Position numbers and translations under genes: made by a program. A DNA stretch of 64,000 nucleotides, taken from positions 111,938 to 175,937 of the forward strand of contig JBCBSQ010000005.1 of the NCBI GenBank assembly GCA_039819085.1. Direction: 5' to 3'. Below the pieces are notes generated by a model. It made no database searches, was not told where the DNA came from, and was given only the letters and a program-made list of their open reading frames with translations. The DNA is from MED-G105 sp039819085. Lineage in GTDB: Bacteria > Pseudomonadota > Alphaproteobacteria > Caulobacterales > Parvularculaceae. Positions 49,934 through 57,544 of the stretch are shown one piece after another (positions within the stretch are counted from its first letter, which is position 1; every line of letters begins with the position of its first letter).

Positions 49934-50641
49934 ATGCCCTATACTGAGCTGAAATCTGAGCGCGTTATTGGTGCGATCGAAACGCTCAGCTGGCGGATTA
50001 AGGAGCGATTTCCCGAGGCGGGGCTTGGCGGCGTATGCGACGAGCTCGCCAATGTCGCGCGGCAATGCGCGGCGGAAGCCGATCGAATAGCGCGGCCGCA
50101 AGTCTGGATCCGCGCGTCGGTCATCAGCGTCTGGATCGCCGGCGCCGCCGCCGCCATATTCGTTCTAAAGGCGCTTCACTTTGAAGAAGTGAATGGCGAT
50201 GCGATGACGGAAGTCCTTACGTTCGTTCAGTTTCTGGAGCCGGCGATGAATATCGCCATTCTGGTGGGTCTTGGCGTGATTGCGCTCGGTCAGGTTGAAG
50301 AGCGTTGGAAACGCGCCCGGGCGCTGGATTATCTGCATAAGCTACGATCAATCGCCCACGTCGTCGATATGCATCAATTGACGAAGGACCCCTACAGGTT
50401 GTCCGATAGCTTGCCGCCGACTGCGCATTCACCGCGCCACGCCCTCTCGCCGGCGCTTCTGGAACGCTATCTTGATTACTGTACGGAGATGTTGAGCCTC
50501 ACGGGCAAGCTCGCTGCGGTACTTGCTGAAAAGAGCGGCGATCCGGAGGTAAATCAGTCTGCGCACGACCTGGAGATGCTAGCGACCGGCCTTGCGCGGA
50601 AGATTTGGCAAAAGATCATGGCCATGGGCCGGGATGTGTGA
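49934..50641 (+). CDS. Hypothetical membrane protein
   Basis: A 235-residue protein of no recognised family. Two hydrophobic segments (about 62-82 and 105-122) predict a hairpin in the membrane, with a helical, charged N-terminus and a larger C-terminal helical part (about 125-235). It follows the TIR-like/FGE gene by 21 bases on the same strand and is likely co-transcribed with it. Whether it works with that gene is not known. Confidence 0.6.
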   Translation: MPYTELKSERVIGAIETLSWRIKERFPEAGLGGVCDELANVARQCAAEADRIARPQVWIRASVISVWIAGAAAAIFVLKALHFEEVNGDAMTEVLTFVQFLEPAMNIAILVGLGVIALGQVEERWKRARALDYLHKLRSIAHVVDMHQLTKDPYRLSDSLPPTAHSPRHALSPALLERYLDYCTEMLSLTGKLAAVLAEKSGDPEVNQSAHDLEMLATGLARKIWQKIMAMGRDV

Positions 50642-50661
50642 CGGCCTACGGCTTGACGGTT

Positions 50662-51330
50662 TTATCCGGGCCGGTTGGCGCCGGTGAACAGCGTTTTCCC
50701 GAGGTAAAAGACAAGCGCGAGGAAAATGATCAGTTCCGGCAAGGACAATAGCCCGGAATTGCGAACCGCTTCGGGAAAGGCGGACTGGCCGGGGCCGGTG
50801 AAGGCCGATCCGGCCGCGATGAAGAAACCAAGGCACATTCGCCAGAGGTGGCGCGCTATCCGTTGGCGATCGGATATCCGCTTGCGGAGGAACCAGGCGG
50901 CGTCGCCGACGACCGCGATCCCCGCCATGCCCCCGAGGAAAAAGTAGTCTTCCGCCGGGAAGCCGCGAAAGGCGCCGTCGCCGCTGAGCGCGACGTATCC
51001 GATCGAGAACAGAGCGGCGGCGTTCAAGAAGTTGGCGAGGCTCAGCATGCCGGTCGCCGATCGTCTCCCGACGTTGCGGTCCTGGGCGGCGAGCCACCCG
51101 CTGACGACAAGGTATGCGGCGAGAACGCCGGCGAACGTAGTGATGAGGAAGTCGTCGGCGCGCACAAGGCCGAGCGCCGCCCCCAGCACCGAGGACAACG
51201 TCATCGCGCCCACGAACACGCGGCCGGCGACAATATGCGCAGTCGCCCCCTTGCGGGCAGTCAAGGCGACCGCTCCGACGGCGACGGCGATTGCGCCGCT
51301 CAACACATGGATGAAGGCCAATGTCTGCAT
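50662..51330 (-). CDS. Multi-pass membrane protein, DUF2306-like
   Basis: A 222-residue protein with about seven hydrophobic segments. The HIVAGRVFVGAMTLSS stretch with a small His/Arg motif and a later RHLWRMCLGFF segment resemble DUF2306-type membrane proteins, which include putative heme-containing or redox-linked members. The function is unknown. It is convergent with the hypothetical membrane gene, and its 5' end faces the dnaK leader. Confidence 0.7.
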   Translation of the reverse strand: MQTLAFIHVLSGAIAVAVGAVALTARKGATAHIVAGRVFVGAMTLSSVLGAALGLVRADDFLITTFAGVLAAYLVVSGWLAAQDRNVGRRSATGMLSLANFLNAAALFSIGYVALSGDGAFRGFPAEDYFFLGGMAGIAVVGDAAWFLRKRISDRQRIARHLWRMCLGFFIAAGSAFTGPGQSAFPEAVRNSGLLSLPELIIFLALVFYLGKTLFTGANRPG

Positions 51331-51788
51331 GCTGTCTTCCCGCGCTCGTCAGGCTTCCTAGGTTCAATGCACTGAGAGCGCGGGGGCGCTTTTTGCGCAA
51401 CACCAATGCGTCGGGATCGCGCCGGCCGGCCTTTAAGGCGCGGTGAACGGAATTGGATTAACGTGGTGATAATCACGCGGAGAGAGCCTGCGTGCGGCTG
51501 TCGACGCCCCACGGCGCGCTTAGGGTTGATGGGAATATCGCCCCTGCCTATATGCCGATCGAACGCGGCGTTCGGGGACGGAAAGAGCTCGCTTTCGGTG
51601 CCGCAGCAGACGCTTTCTTGAAATCGGTTTACCGAACCGAAATCGCTTTCTCGAAACCGGGAACCGGACAAGAAACAAACCGGACGACAAACGAATCGAA
51701 TGCAAACGCAAGGGGCCGCAATCTAAGAGAACGTGCTGGCGCGAACGCCGGGCGAACGACAAGCGGTCCGCTTAAGGAGACATGAACT
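51331..51788 (+). other. dnaK upstream region
   Basis: A 458-base region without a supported gene. It holds the likely dnaK promoter (51526-51554), a palindrome TCGGTT TACCG AACCGA (51624-51640) inside an A-rich, repetitive ACCGAA/GAACC stretch (51600-51720), and a strong ribosome binding site AAGGAGA (51774-51780). The repetitive stretch may form the 5' untranslated RNA structure. Confidence 0.6.
51526..51554 (+). promoter_or_regulatory. Likely dnaK promoter
   Basis: TTGATG (51526-51531) and TATATG (51549-51554) are spaced by 17 bases, a good fit to a housekeeping promoter. The extended -10 context CCTATAT and the CCCCTG just before also resemble heat-shock (RpoH) promoters of alphaproteobacteria. 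It lies 235 bases before dnaK. Confidence 0.55.
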
Positions 51789-53714
51789 ATGGGCAAGGTG
51801 ATCGGCATCGACCTCGGCACGACGAACAGTTGCGTCGCGGTGATGGAGGGTAAAGAGCCGCGGGTGATTGAGAATGCGGAAGGCGCGCGCACGACGCCGT
51901 CCGTCGTCGCCTTCACTGAGGACGGCGAGCGCCTGATCGGCCAGCCTGCGAAGCGCCAGGCGGTCACCAACCCGGAAAACACGTTCTTCGCGATCAAGCG
52001 CCTCATCGGCCGGCCCTATTCCGATCCGACTGTCGACAAGGACAAGGGCATGGTGCCCTACGCCATCGTCAAGGCGGATAATGGCGACGCCTGGGTTGAA
52101 AGCCGCGGCGAGAAATACGCGCCCTCACAGATCTCGGCCTTCATCCTGCAAAAGATGAAAGAGACCGCCGAAGCCTTCCTCGGCGAGACGGTGACTCAGG
52201 CCGTCATCACGGTCCCCGCCTACTTCAACGACGCCCAGCGCCAGGCGACGAAAGACGCCGGCAAGATCGCCGGCCTCGACGTTCTCAGGATCATCAACGA
52301 ACCGACGGCCGCCGCGCTCGCCTATGGGCTTGAGAAGAAGGACGGCAAGAAGGTCGCCGTCTACGACCTCGGCGGCGGCACGTTCGACGTTTCGGTTCTG
52401 GAAATCGGCGACGGCGTCTTCGAAGTGCTGGCGACGAACGGCGACACGTTCCTGGGCGGCGAAGACTTCGACTTGCGCATCGTCGATTACCTCGCTGATG
52501 AATTCAAAAAGGATCAGGGCATCGATTTGCGCGCCGACAAGCTCGCGCTGCAACGCCTGAAGGAAGAAGCGGAGAAAGCCAAAAAAGAGCTGTCGTCGAC
52601 CACGACGTACGAGGTGAACCTGCCGTTCATCACCGCTGACGCGACGGGTCCGAAGCACCTCAACATGAAGCTTTCCCGCGCCAAGCTTGAGAGCCTTGTC
52701 GAAGACCTCGTCAAGCGCACCGTCGATCCGTGCAAATCCGCGCTGAAAGACGCCGGCCTGGCGCCGGGTGACATTGACGACGTCATCCTCGTCGGCGGCA
52801 TGACCCGGATGCCGAAGGTGCAGGAGACGGTGAAGCAGTTCTTCGGCCGCGACCCGCACAAGGGCGTCAATCCGGATGAGGTCGTCGCCCTCGGAGCGGC
52901 GATCCAGGCGGGCGTCCTGCAGGGCGACGTCAAGGACGTTCTCCTTCTCGACGTGACGCCGCTGTCGCTCGGCATCGAGACCCTTGGCGGCGTCTTCACG
53001 CGCCTCATTGACCGCAACACGACGATCCCGACGAAGAAGTCGCAAACATTCTCAACCGCCGAGGACAACCAGTCCGCGGTGACGATCCGCGTCTTCCAGG
53101 GCGAGCGCGAAATGGCGGCCGACAACAAGATGCTTGGCCAGTTCGACCTTGTCGGCATCCCGCCGGCGCCGCGGGGCGTGCCGCAGATCGAGGTCACCTT
53201 CGACATCGACGCGAACGGCATCGTTCACGTCTCGGCGAAGGACAAAGCGACGAACAAGGAGCAATCGATCCGCATCCAGGCCTCCGGCGGCCTCTCCGAC
53301 TCGGATATCGAAGGCATGGTCAAGGACGCCGAAGCGAACGCGGAAGCGGACAAGGAGCGCAAGGCCCTCGCCGAAGCGCGCAATCAGGGCGAAGCGACCG
53401 TCCATCAGACGGAGAAGGCCGTCGCCGAGCATGGCGACAAGATCTCCGGCGACGACAAGACGGCGATCGAAGACGCCACTGCGGCGTTGAAAGATCTTCT
53501 GGGTAAAGAGGACGCCACCGCCGAGCAGATCACCGAAGGCACGCAGACACTGCTCCAGGCGAGCATGAAGCTCGGCGAAGCCATGTACAAGGCGAACGCC
53601 GAAGCGGACGCCGCGGCTGACGCGGCGGCGGACGGCGCCGCCGAAAGCGAGGCGTCTGACGAAGACGTCGTCGACGCTGACTTCGAAGAAGTCGACGGCG
53701 AAAAGAAAGAGTAA
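51789..53714 (+). CDS. dnaK: Hsp70 chaperone DnaK
   Basis: A 641-residue Hsp70. The ATPase domain has IGIDLGTTNSCVAVMEG, AVYDLGGGTFDVSVLE and the VILVGGMTRMPKV motifs. The linker DVLLLDVTPLSLGIET is intact and is followed by the substrate-binding domain and a lid; the C-terminus is Ala/Asp-rich and ends in acidic DFEEVDGEKKE. DnaK binds exposed hydrophobic segments with DnaJ and GrpE. It leads the dnaK-dnaJ pair. A palindromic repeat element lies between the two genes. Confidence 0.98.
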   Translation: MGKVIGIDLGTTNSCVAVMEGKEPRVIENAEGARTTPSVVAFTEDGERLIGQPAKRQAVTNPENTFFAIKRLIGRPYSDPTVDKDKGMVPYAIVKADNGDAWVESRGEKYAPSQISAFILQKMKETAEAFLGETVTQAVITVPAYFNDAQRQATKDAGKIAGLDVLRIINEPTAAALAYGLEKKDGKKVAVYDLGGGTFDVSVLEIGDGVFEVLATNGDTFLGGEDFDLRIVDYLADEFKKDQGIDLRADKLALQRLKEEAEKAKKELSSTTTYEVNLPFITADATGPKHLNMKLSRAKLESLVEDLVKRTVDPCKSALKDAGLAPGDIDDVILVGGMTRMPKVQETVKQFFGRDPHKGVNPDEVVALGAAIQAGVLQGDVKDVLLLDVTPLSLGIETLGGVFTRLIDRNTTIPTKKSQTFSTAEDNQSAVTIRVFQGEREMAADNKMLGQFDLVGIPPAPRGVPQIEVTFDIDANGIVHVSAKDKATNKEQSIRIQASGGLSDSDIEGMVKDAEANAEADKERKALAEARNQGEATVHQTEKAVAEHGDKISGDDKTAIEDATAALKDLLGKEDATAEQITEGTQTLLQASMKLGEAMYKANAEADAAADAAADGAAESEASDEDVVDADFEEVDGEKKE

Positions 53715-53750
53715 CGCGCGCGGGAGCTTCCGTGCGCCGTCATTCGACCG

Positions 53751-53848
53751 TCATTCCCGGTTGAGGCCGGGATTGAGATCGCGGCCTCAACAGCGCCTCC
53801 CTGTCGTGGGGGCGCCAAAGGGGTCCCGGCCGGTCGAGGACGGATGAC
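53751..53848. repeat. Palindromic intergenic repeat between dnaK and dnaJ
   Basis: An arm TCATTCCCGG...CCGGGA (53751-53772) and a second arm TCCCGGCC...GGATGA (53824-53848) form nested inverted repeats like the dispersed elements common in alphaproteobacterial intergenic spaces. Confidence 0.6.
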
Positions 53849-53880
53849 AGCGGCGCTCCGGTGACGAAAAGGCCGCTAGA

Positions 53881-55014
53881 ATGGCTCAAGACTTTTATTC
53901 AGCTCTGGAAGTTGATCGCGGCGCGGATGATGCGGCGCTGAAGTCCGCCTTTCGCAAGGCGGCGATGAAGTACCACCCTGACCGCAATCCGGATGATCCG
54001 GAGGCGGAGAAAAAATTCAAGGAAGTCAACGAAGCCTACGAGGTTCTCTCCGACCCGCAAAAGCGCGCCGCCTATGACCGCTTCGGCCATGACGCCTTCA
54101 AGAATGGCGGCATGAACGGCGCGGGCGGCGCCGGCGCCGGGTTCGGCGGGGCGGGCGCCTTCTCTGACGTCTTTGAAGACATCTTCAATGAGTTCATGGG
54201 CGGCGGCCGTGGTCGCGGGCCCGGCCGCGGCGCCGACCTCAAGTATTCTCTCGAAATATCTTTAGGCGAAGCCTTCGCCGGCAAGAAAGCGACCATCCAG
54301 ATGCCGGGGACGGTTCCGTGCGAGACCTGCGACGGGACGGGCGCGAAGCCGGGCTCCGGCCCCGTCACCTGCGGCACCTGCCGCGGCACGGGCCGCGTGC
54401 GGTTTCAGCAGGGCTTCTTCACCATGGAGCGCACCTGCCCTGACTGCGGCGGCGAAGGACGTGTTATCAAAGATCCGTGTGGGGATTGCGGCGGCACGGG
54501 CCGGGTCGTCCGTGAGCGGACATTAGCCGTCGACATCCCCGCCGGCATCGAGACCGGCACGCGCATTCGCCTTGCGGGCGAGGGCGAGGCGGGACCGCGC
54601 GGCGGGCCGGAGGGCGATCTCTACATCTTCCTTCAGGTTGCGGACCATGAGATTTTCGAACGCGACGGCCAGGATCTCTACTGCGCCGCGCCGATCCCCA
54701 TGACGACCGCGGCGCTTGGCGGCGAGTTCGAGGCGCCGACCATTGATGGCGGCCGGGTGAAGATCAAAGTGCCCGAAGGCGCGCAGTCAGGCCGGCGTTT
54801 CCGCGTGCGTGGCAAGGGCATGACGCGCCTTCAGCAAAAGGGTCGCGGCGACATGTTCGTCGAGATCCAGGTGGAAACGCCGACGGGCCTCAACGCCGAA
54901 CAGAAAGACCTTCTGAAACAGTTCTGCGAAGCCGGCGGCGACGACGCCTGCCCGGAATCGAAAGGCTTCTTCGCCAAGGCGAAGCACTTCTGGGATGGCC
55001 TGGCGGAGGGGTAG
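53881..55014 (+). CDS. dnaJ: Chaperone DnaJ
   Basis: A 377-residue Hsp40. The J domain (residues 4-70) has the HPD tripeptide (KYHPDRNP), then a Gly/Phe-rich stretch (about 73-120) and four zinc-binding repeats CxxCxGxG (CETCDGTG, CGTCRGTG, CPDCGGEG, CGDCGGTG), followed by the substrate-binding C-terminal domains. It stimulates DnaK. It lies 166 bases after dnaK; a repeat fills the space. Its stop overlaps the ribosome binding site of the next, unrelated gene. Confidence 0.98.
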   Translation: MAQDFYSALEVDRGADDAALKSAFRKAAMKYHPDRNPDDPEAEKKFKEVNEAYEVLSDPQKRAAYDRFGHDAFKNGGMNGAGGAGAGFGGAGAFSDVFEDIFNEFMGGGRGRGPGRGADLKYSLEISLGEAFAGKKATIQMPGTVPCETCDGTGAKPGSGPVTCGTCRGTGRVRFQQGFFTMERTCPDCGGEGRVIKDPCGDCGGTGRVVRERTLAVDIPAGIETGTRIRLAGEGEAGPRGGPEGDLYIFLQVADHEIFERDGQDLYCAAPIPMTTAALGGEFEAPTIDGGRVKIKVPEGAQSGRRFRVRGKGMTRLQQKGRGDMFVEIQVETPTGLNAEQKDLLKQFCEAGGDDACPESKGFFAKAKHFWDGLAEG

Positions 55015-55017
55015 GTT

Positions 55018-55734
55018 TTGTTGCTCGAACACTTAGACCTGTCGGAATTGCCAAGTGAAGAAAATGCTGCCTTCTTGTGGTTCGAATCCAATTTGCGCGC
55101 GGCCATGGTGCGCATGAGAGATGATGATCGAGATCGAAATGTCGATCGCGATGGCGAATACGACGGTGACTACGAACCCGAACGCGAATTCGCCGTGTCA
55201 ATAATAGCTTTTCTCGACCGGTTTAAGATCGATCACCAATTATTCGACCCTACAGAGGAAACCGGAGCTGAATTCTATAACGCCTTCAGGTACTTCGATG
55301 ATCAGATAAAGCGACTGAGAGTCGTTGCAGCCCTCGGAGGAAGATTGGGTTCAATAGAACAAGTTCCGCCGATCGGCTTAGTTTACACGATTGATGAAAA
55401 AGAAGAAATCTCAGGGCTTCTCTCGAAAATTCGAAAGATAGTGGTTCGCTCCGTCAAAGAAGAAGGTTTGCGGGAACGCATTTTGAAGAAGCTAAGAGAG
55501 CTTCAGGCCGAAATAGACCGTTTCGGGGGGATGCTCTTTGAGACGACCGAAGCGATCAACGCATCTGCGGCTAATCTAGAGCCAACAGCCAAACTTTTGG
55601 AGAGGATAAAGTCAATATTTTGGTCCGCGAGACCGGAGCGGAGACAGATTGAAAAACCGGAAGAACAAAAACGGCTCCCCAAACCAGATGGAAGTAACCG
55701 TGCGAGCGGCATCGCCGATGATATACCATTCTGA
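55018..55734 (+). CDS. A+T-rich hypothetical protein following dnaJ
   Basis: A 238-residue protein of no recognised family, read from TTG at 55018; GGAGGGG (55005-55011, within the dnaJ end) is a strong ribosome binding site 6 bases before. It is hydrophilic and charged, with an acidic Asp/Arg-rich stretch near 35-55, a helical region (about 120-185) that may be a coiled coil, and a basic tail. Its A+T-rich codons differ sharply from dnaJ, a sign of transfer. The short gap puts it in the dnaKJ transcript. No transposase or integrase is nearby. Confidence 0.68.
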   Translation: MLLEHLDLSELPSEENAAFLWFESNLRAAMVRMRDDDRDRNVDRDGEYDGDYEPEREFAVSIIAFLDRFKIDHQLFDPTEETGAEFYNAFRYFDDQIKRLRVVAALGGRLGSIEQVPPIGLVYTIDEKEEISGLLSKIRKIVVRSVKEEGLRERILKKLRELQAEIDRFGGMLFETTEAINASAANLEPTAKLLERIKSIFWSARPERRQIEKPEEQKRLPKPDGSNRASGIADDIPF

Positions 55735-55763
55735 TTCAGACAGGCAGCAGGTGTCACGCGGCT

Positions 55764-55783
55764 GGCTTAGAGAAAACTAAGCC
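55764..55783 (+). terminator. Possible terminator hairpin after the A+T-rich gene
   Basis: GGCTTAG (55764-55770) pairs with CTAAGCC (55777-55783) around an A-rich loop, 30 bases past the stop. No T-tract follows. Confidence 0.4.
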
Positions 55784-55811
55784 GACGTCGGACAACTTAG
55801 CCGGCTCTAGT

Positions 55812-55903
55812 CTGGATCCCCGCTTTCGCGGGGATGATCGGAGTGTGTGGTGACATATGGAGGTTCCCCTTCTCCGACCATTCCCGCGAAGGCGGGAATC
55901 CAG
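55812..55903. repeat. Dispersed palindromic repeat (IPAKAGIQ/REGGNP type)
   Basis: Two arms, CTGGATCCCCGCTTTCG... (hairpin CCCCGC/GCGGGG, from 55812) and TTCCCGC GAAG GCGGGAA ...ATCCAG (55874-55903), form an inverted pair. This is the ubiquitous alphaproteobacterial repeat whose translations (IPAKAGIQ, REGGNP) often cause false gene calls. Confidence 0.85.
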
Positions 55904-56204
55904 GTGAAAATGCAGGGGGCGCCGGTGGCGCACATCGGTCCCGGCGCCTCACCACCGAGCATCGCCAGCGGGCGCCGGGTCGGATGGAGGAACGCCGCGA
56001 ACTTATCGAACGCCTCGAGCCCGCGTGGCTGCTGACGAAGAGGGCGATTCCAAAGAGAGTCATCGAACGCCGTGCGCGGCGCCTTACGCTCCCTGTCGAA
56101 GCATGCGGGCCACCTTGGGCGCCGAACGGTGAACCGTTTCTTCCTTGGCGCGCAGCGCGTTCTCTGCCACGGTTCGTGAGGCTAAACGCACTGAGGAAGT
56201 CGCT

Positions 56205-56558
56205 ATGCGTGACACGCTCTATCTTCTCGCGCCGGACATATTCGACCGCGGCCGGCGGGAGTACTGCCCGGAATGCGCGGAGATGTGGGGAGTGCTGAGC
56301 TATTACCCCTTCCTGCGCGAGACGGTGGAGATCGTCTATGAGCCGATCGCGCACCCGCGGCCGGGCATTGTCGCGGCGCTCGGGGAGGGCGAGTGGAACT
56401 GCCCGACGCTTGTGCTCGCCGATGACGCGCCGACCTATGACGCCGCGCCGGAGGCGCGCGCAAATGGAAAGCGCTATTTTAAGTCCGCCCGTGCAATCGG
56501 GCGTTACTTTGCGCACCGCTACGGGACGGCGTTCCCGCGCGGTTTCGAGCATCCGTGA
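56205..56558 (+). CDS. DUF3088-type small protein
   Basis: A 117-residue protein. The ATG at 56205 follows a GAGGAAG ribosome binding site, so the longer frame is not used. The pattern (MRDTLYLLAPDIFDRGRREYCPECAEMWGVL-like start with a Cys-x-x-Cys, then NCPTLVLADD) resembles DUF3088, a thioredoxin-like small protein. The CPEC pair may be redox-active or bind metal. It is followed after 46 bases by another small conserved protein, so a two-gene unit is likely. Confidence 0.78.
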   Translation: MRDTLYLLAPDIFDRGRREYCPECAEMWGVLSYYPFLRETVEIVYEPIAHPRPGIVAALGEGEWNCPTLVLADDAPTYDAAPEARANGKRYFKSARAIGRYFAHRYGTAFPRGFEHP

Positions 56559-56604
56559 TGAGCGGAGCGCCTGGCCGTCGCCAGAAAAAGTATGGGAGGC
56601 GCCA

Positions 56605-56973
56605 ATGACCAAGAAAGTTGTGATGATCGGCTGGCATCCGTCGGCGGTGAATTATGAGAATCACCCCGGCCTCACGGCGGAGAAGCTGGAGACCAGTCTG
56701 TGGGCGGATGAAAAGGCGCTGAAGGCGCTTGGGTTCGACGCCGCGATCGGCTTCATCCGCTCGGCGGAGACCGCGGCGGACGACGCGCGGGCCTTGCTGT
56801 CGGAGGGAGAATTCGATGTGGTTCTCATCGGCGCCGGCGTGCGCAAGGACGATGACTGTTTTCTCGTCTTTGAGCAGTTGGTGAACATCGTCCATGAATG
56901 CGCGCCGCAGGCGAAGATCGCCTTCAATACGGGGCCGACGGATTCAGCCGCCGCCGTGCAAAGGTGGGCGTAA
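56605..56973 (+). CDS. Small conserved protein, unknown
   Basis: A 122-residue protein. The ATG at 56605 follows GGGAGG, so the long upstream frame is not used. The sequence is Rossmann-like: KVVMIGWHPSAVNY start, alternating helices, VVLIGAGVRKDDDCFLVFEQLVN, then IAFNTGPTDSA. I recognise it as a recurrent hypothetical family but not its function. It probably shares a transcript with the DUF3088 gene. Confidence 0.75.
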   Translation: MTKKVVMIGWHPSAVNYENHPGLTAEKLETSLWADEKALKALGFDAAIGFIRSAETAADDARALLSEGEFDVVLIGAGVRKDDDCFLVFEQLVNIVHECAPQAKIAFNTGPTDSAAAVQRWA

Positions 56974-57008
56974 GCCTGGGCGTCCAGTGACGGCCGATGG
57001 CGGGTCTA

Positions 57009-57458
57009 TTACTTCCGCAGGCGAACGATCTCGCGATCCAGCGTTTGCAGGAACCGCGAACGGTCCTCTTTCCTGAAAGGCGGCGGGCCGCCAACCTGGT
57101 CGCCGCCGCCGCGCAGGTCCGCCATGATCGCGCGCGCCGCGATCGCCCCGCCGATCGTGTCCGCGGTGAAAGGCTTGCCGTTCGGCGCAATGACCGTCGC
57201 GCCGGCCTTGAGGCACCGGTCCGCCAGCAGAATATCGGCCGTCACGACGATTGCGGTTTCGTCGGCGCGCTCGGCGATCCAGTCGTCCGCCGCGTCGAAC
57301 GCGTCCGAAACGACCACAAGTTCAATCAGAGGATGATCCGGCGTGCGCATATAGGCGTTGGCGACAATCTTCACCGGCGCTTCATAGCGAAACGCGACCT
57401 TGTAGATCTCGTCTTTGACGGGACAGGCGTCGGCGTCGACGAAAATGGCGATCGGCAT
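57009..57458 (-). CDS. UPF0178 (YaiI/YqxD) family protein
   Basis: A 149-residue protein. It begins with the family start IAIFVDADACPVKDEIYKVA (Asp-rich PIN/NYN-like nuclease fold), then VVVSDAFDAADDWIAERA, IVVTADILLADRCLKAGA and PNGKPF, all conserved. The acidic cluster suggests a metal-dependent nuclease, though the function is untested. The ATG at 57458 is the start of the family's first strand. It is convergent with the small conserved protein. Confidence 0.92.
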   Translation of the reverse strand: MPIAIFVDADACPVKDEIYKVAFRYEAPVKIVANAYMRTPDHPLIELVVVSDAFDAADDWIAERADETAIVVTADILLADRCLKAGATVIAPNGKPFTADTIGGAIAARAIMADLRGGGDQVGGPPPFRKEDRSRFLQTLDREIVRLRK

Positions 57459-57544
57459 AGCGATGGCGGCCTTCCTTCCAGGTCGCAGTCGGCGCGCGAC
57501 GGCGTATCCCCAGGGCCGACCATAACGGGTTCGCCGCGCCGCGT

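Larger units (their letters stand above)
55735..56204. other. Repeat-bearing gap after the A+T-rich orphan
   Basis: A 470-base space holding a hairpin (55764-55783) and a dispersed palindromic repeat (55812-55903). The rest (55910-56200) shows no supported gene; an open frame through it is an artefact of the repeat, which translates as SREGGNPG. Confidence 0.5.

Noticed and set aside
51617..51640. CTTGAAA as an RpoH -35 box for dnaK
   Set aside because: No matching -10 at the right distance; the TTGATG/TATATG pair upstream fits better.
55834..56298. A 154-codon gene before the DUF3088 gene
   Set aside because: Its first part translates a dispersed palindromic repeat (SREGGNPG) and the remainder has no recognised features or ribosome binding site.
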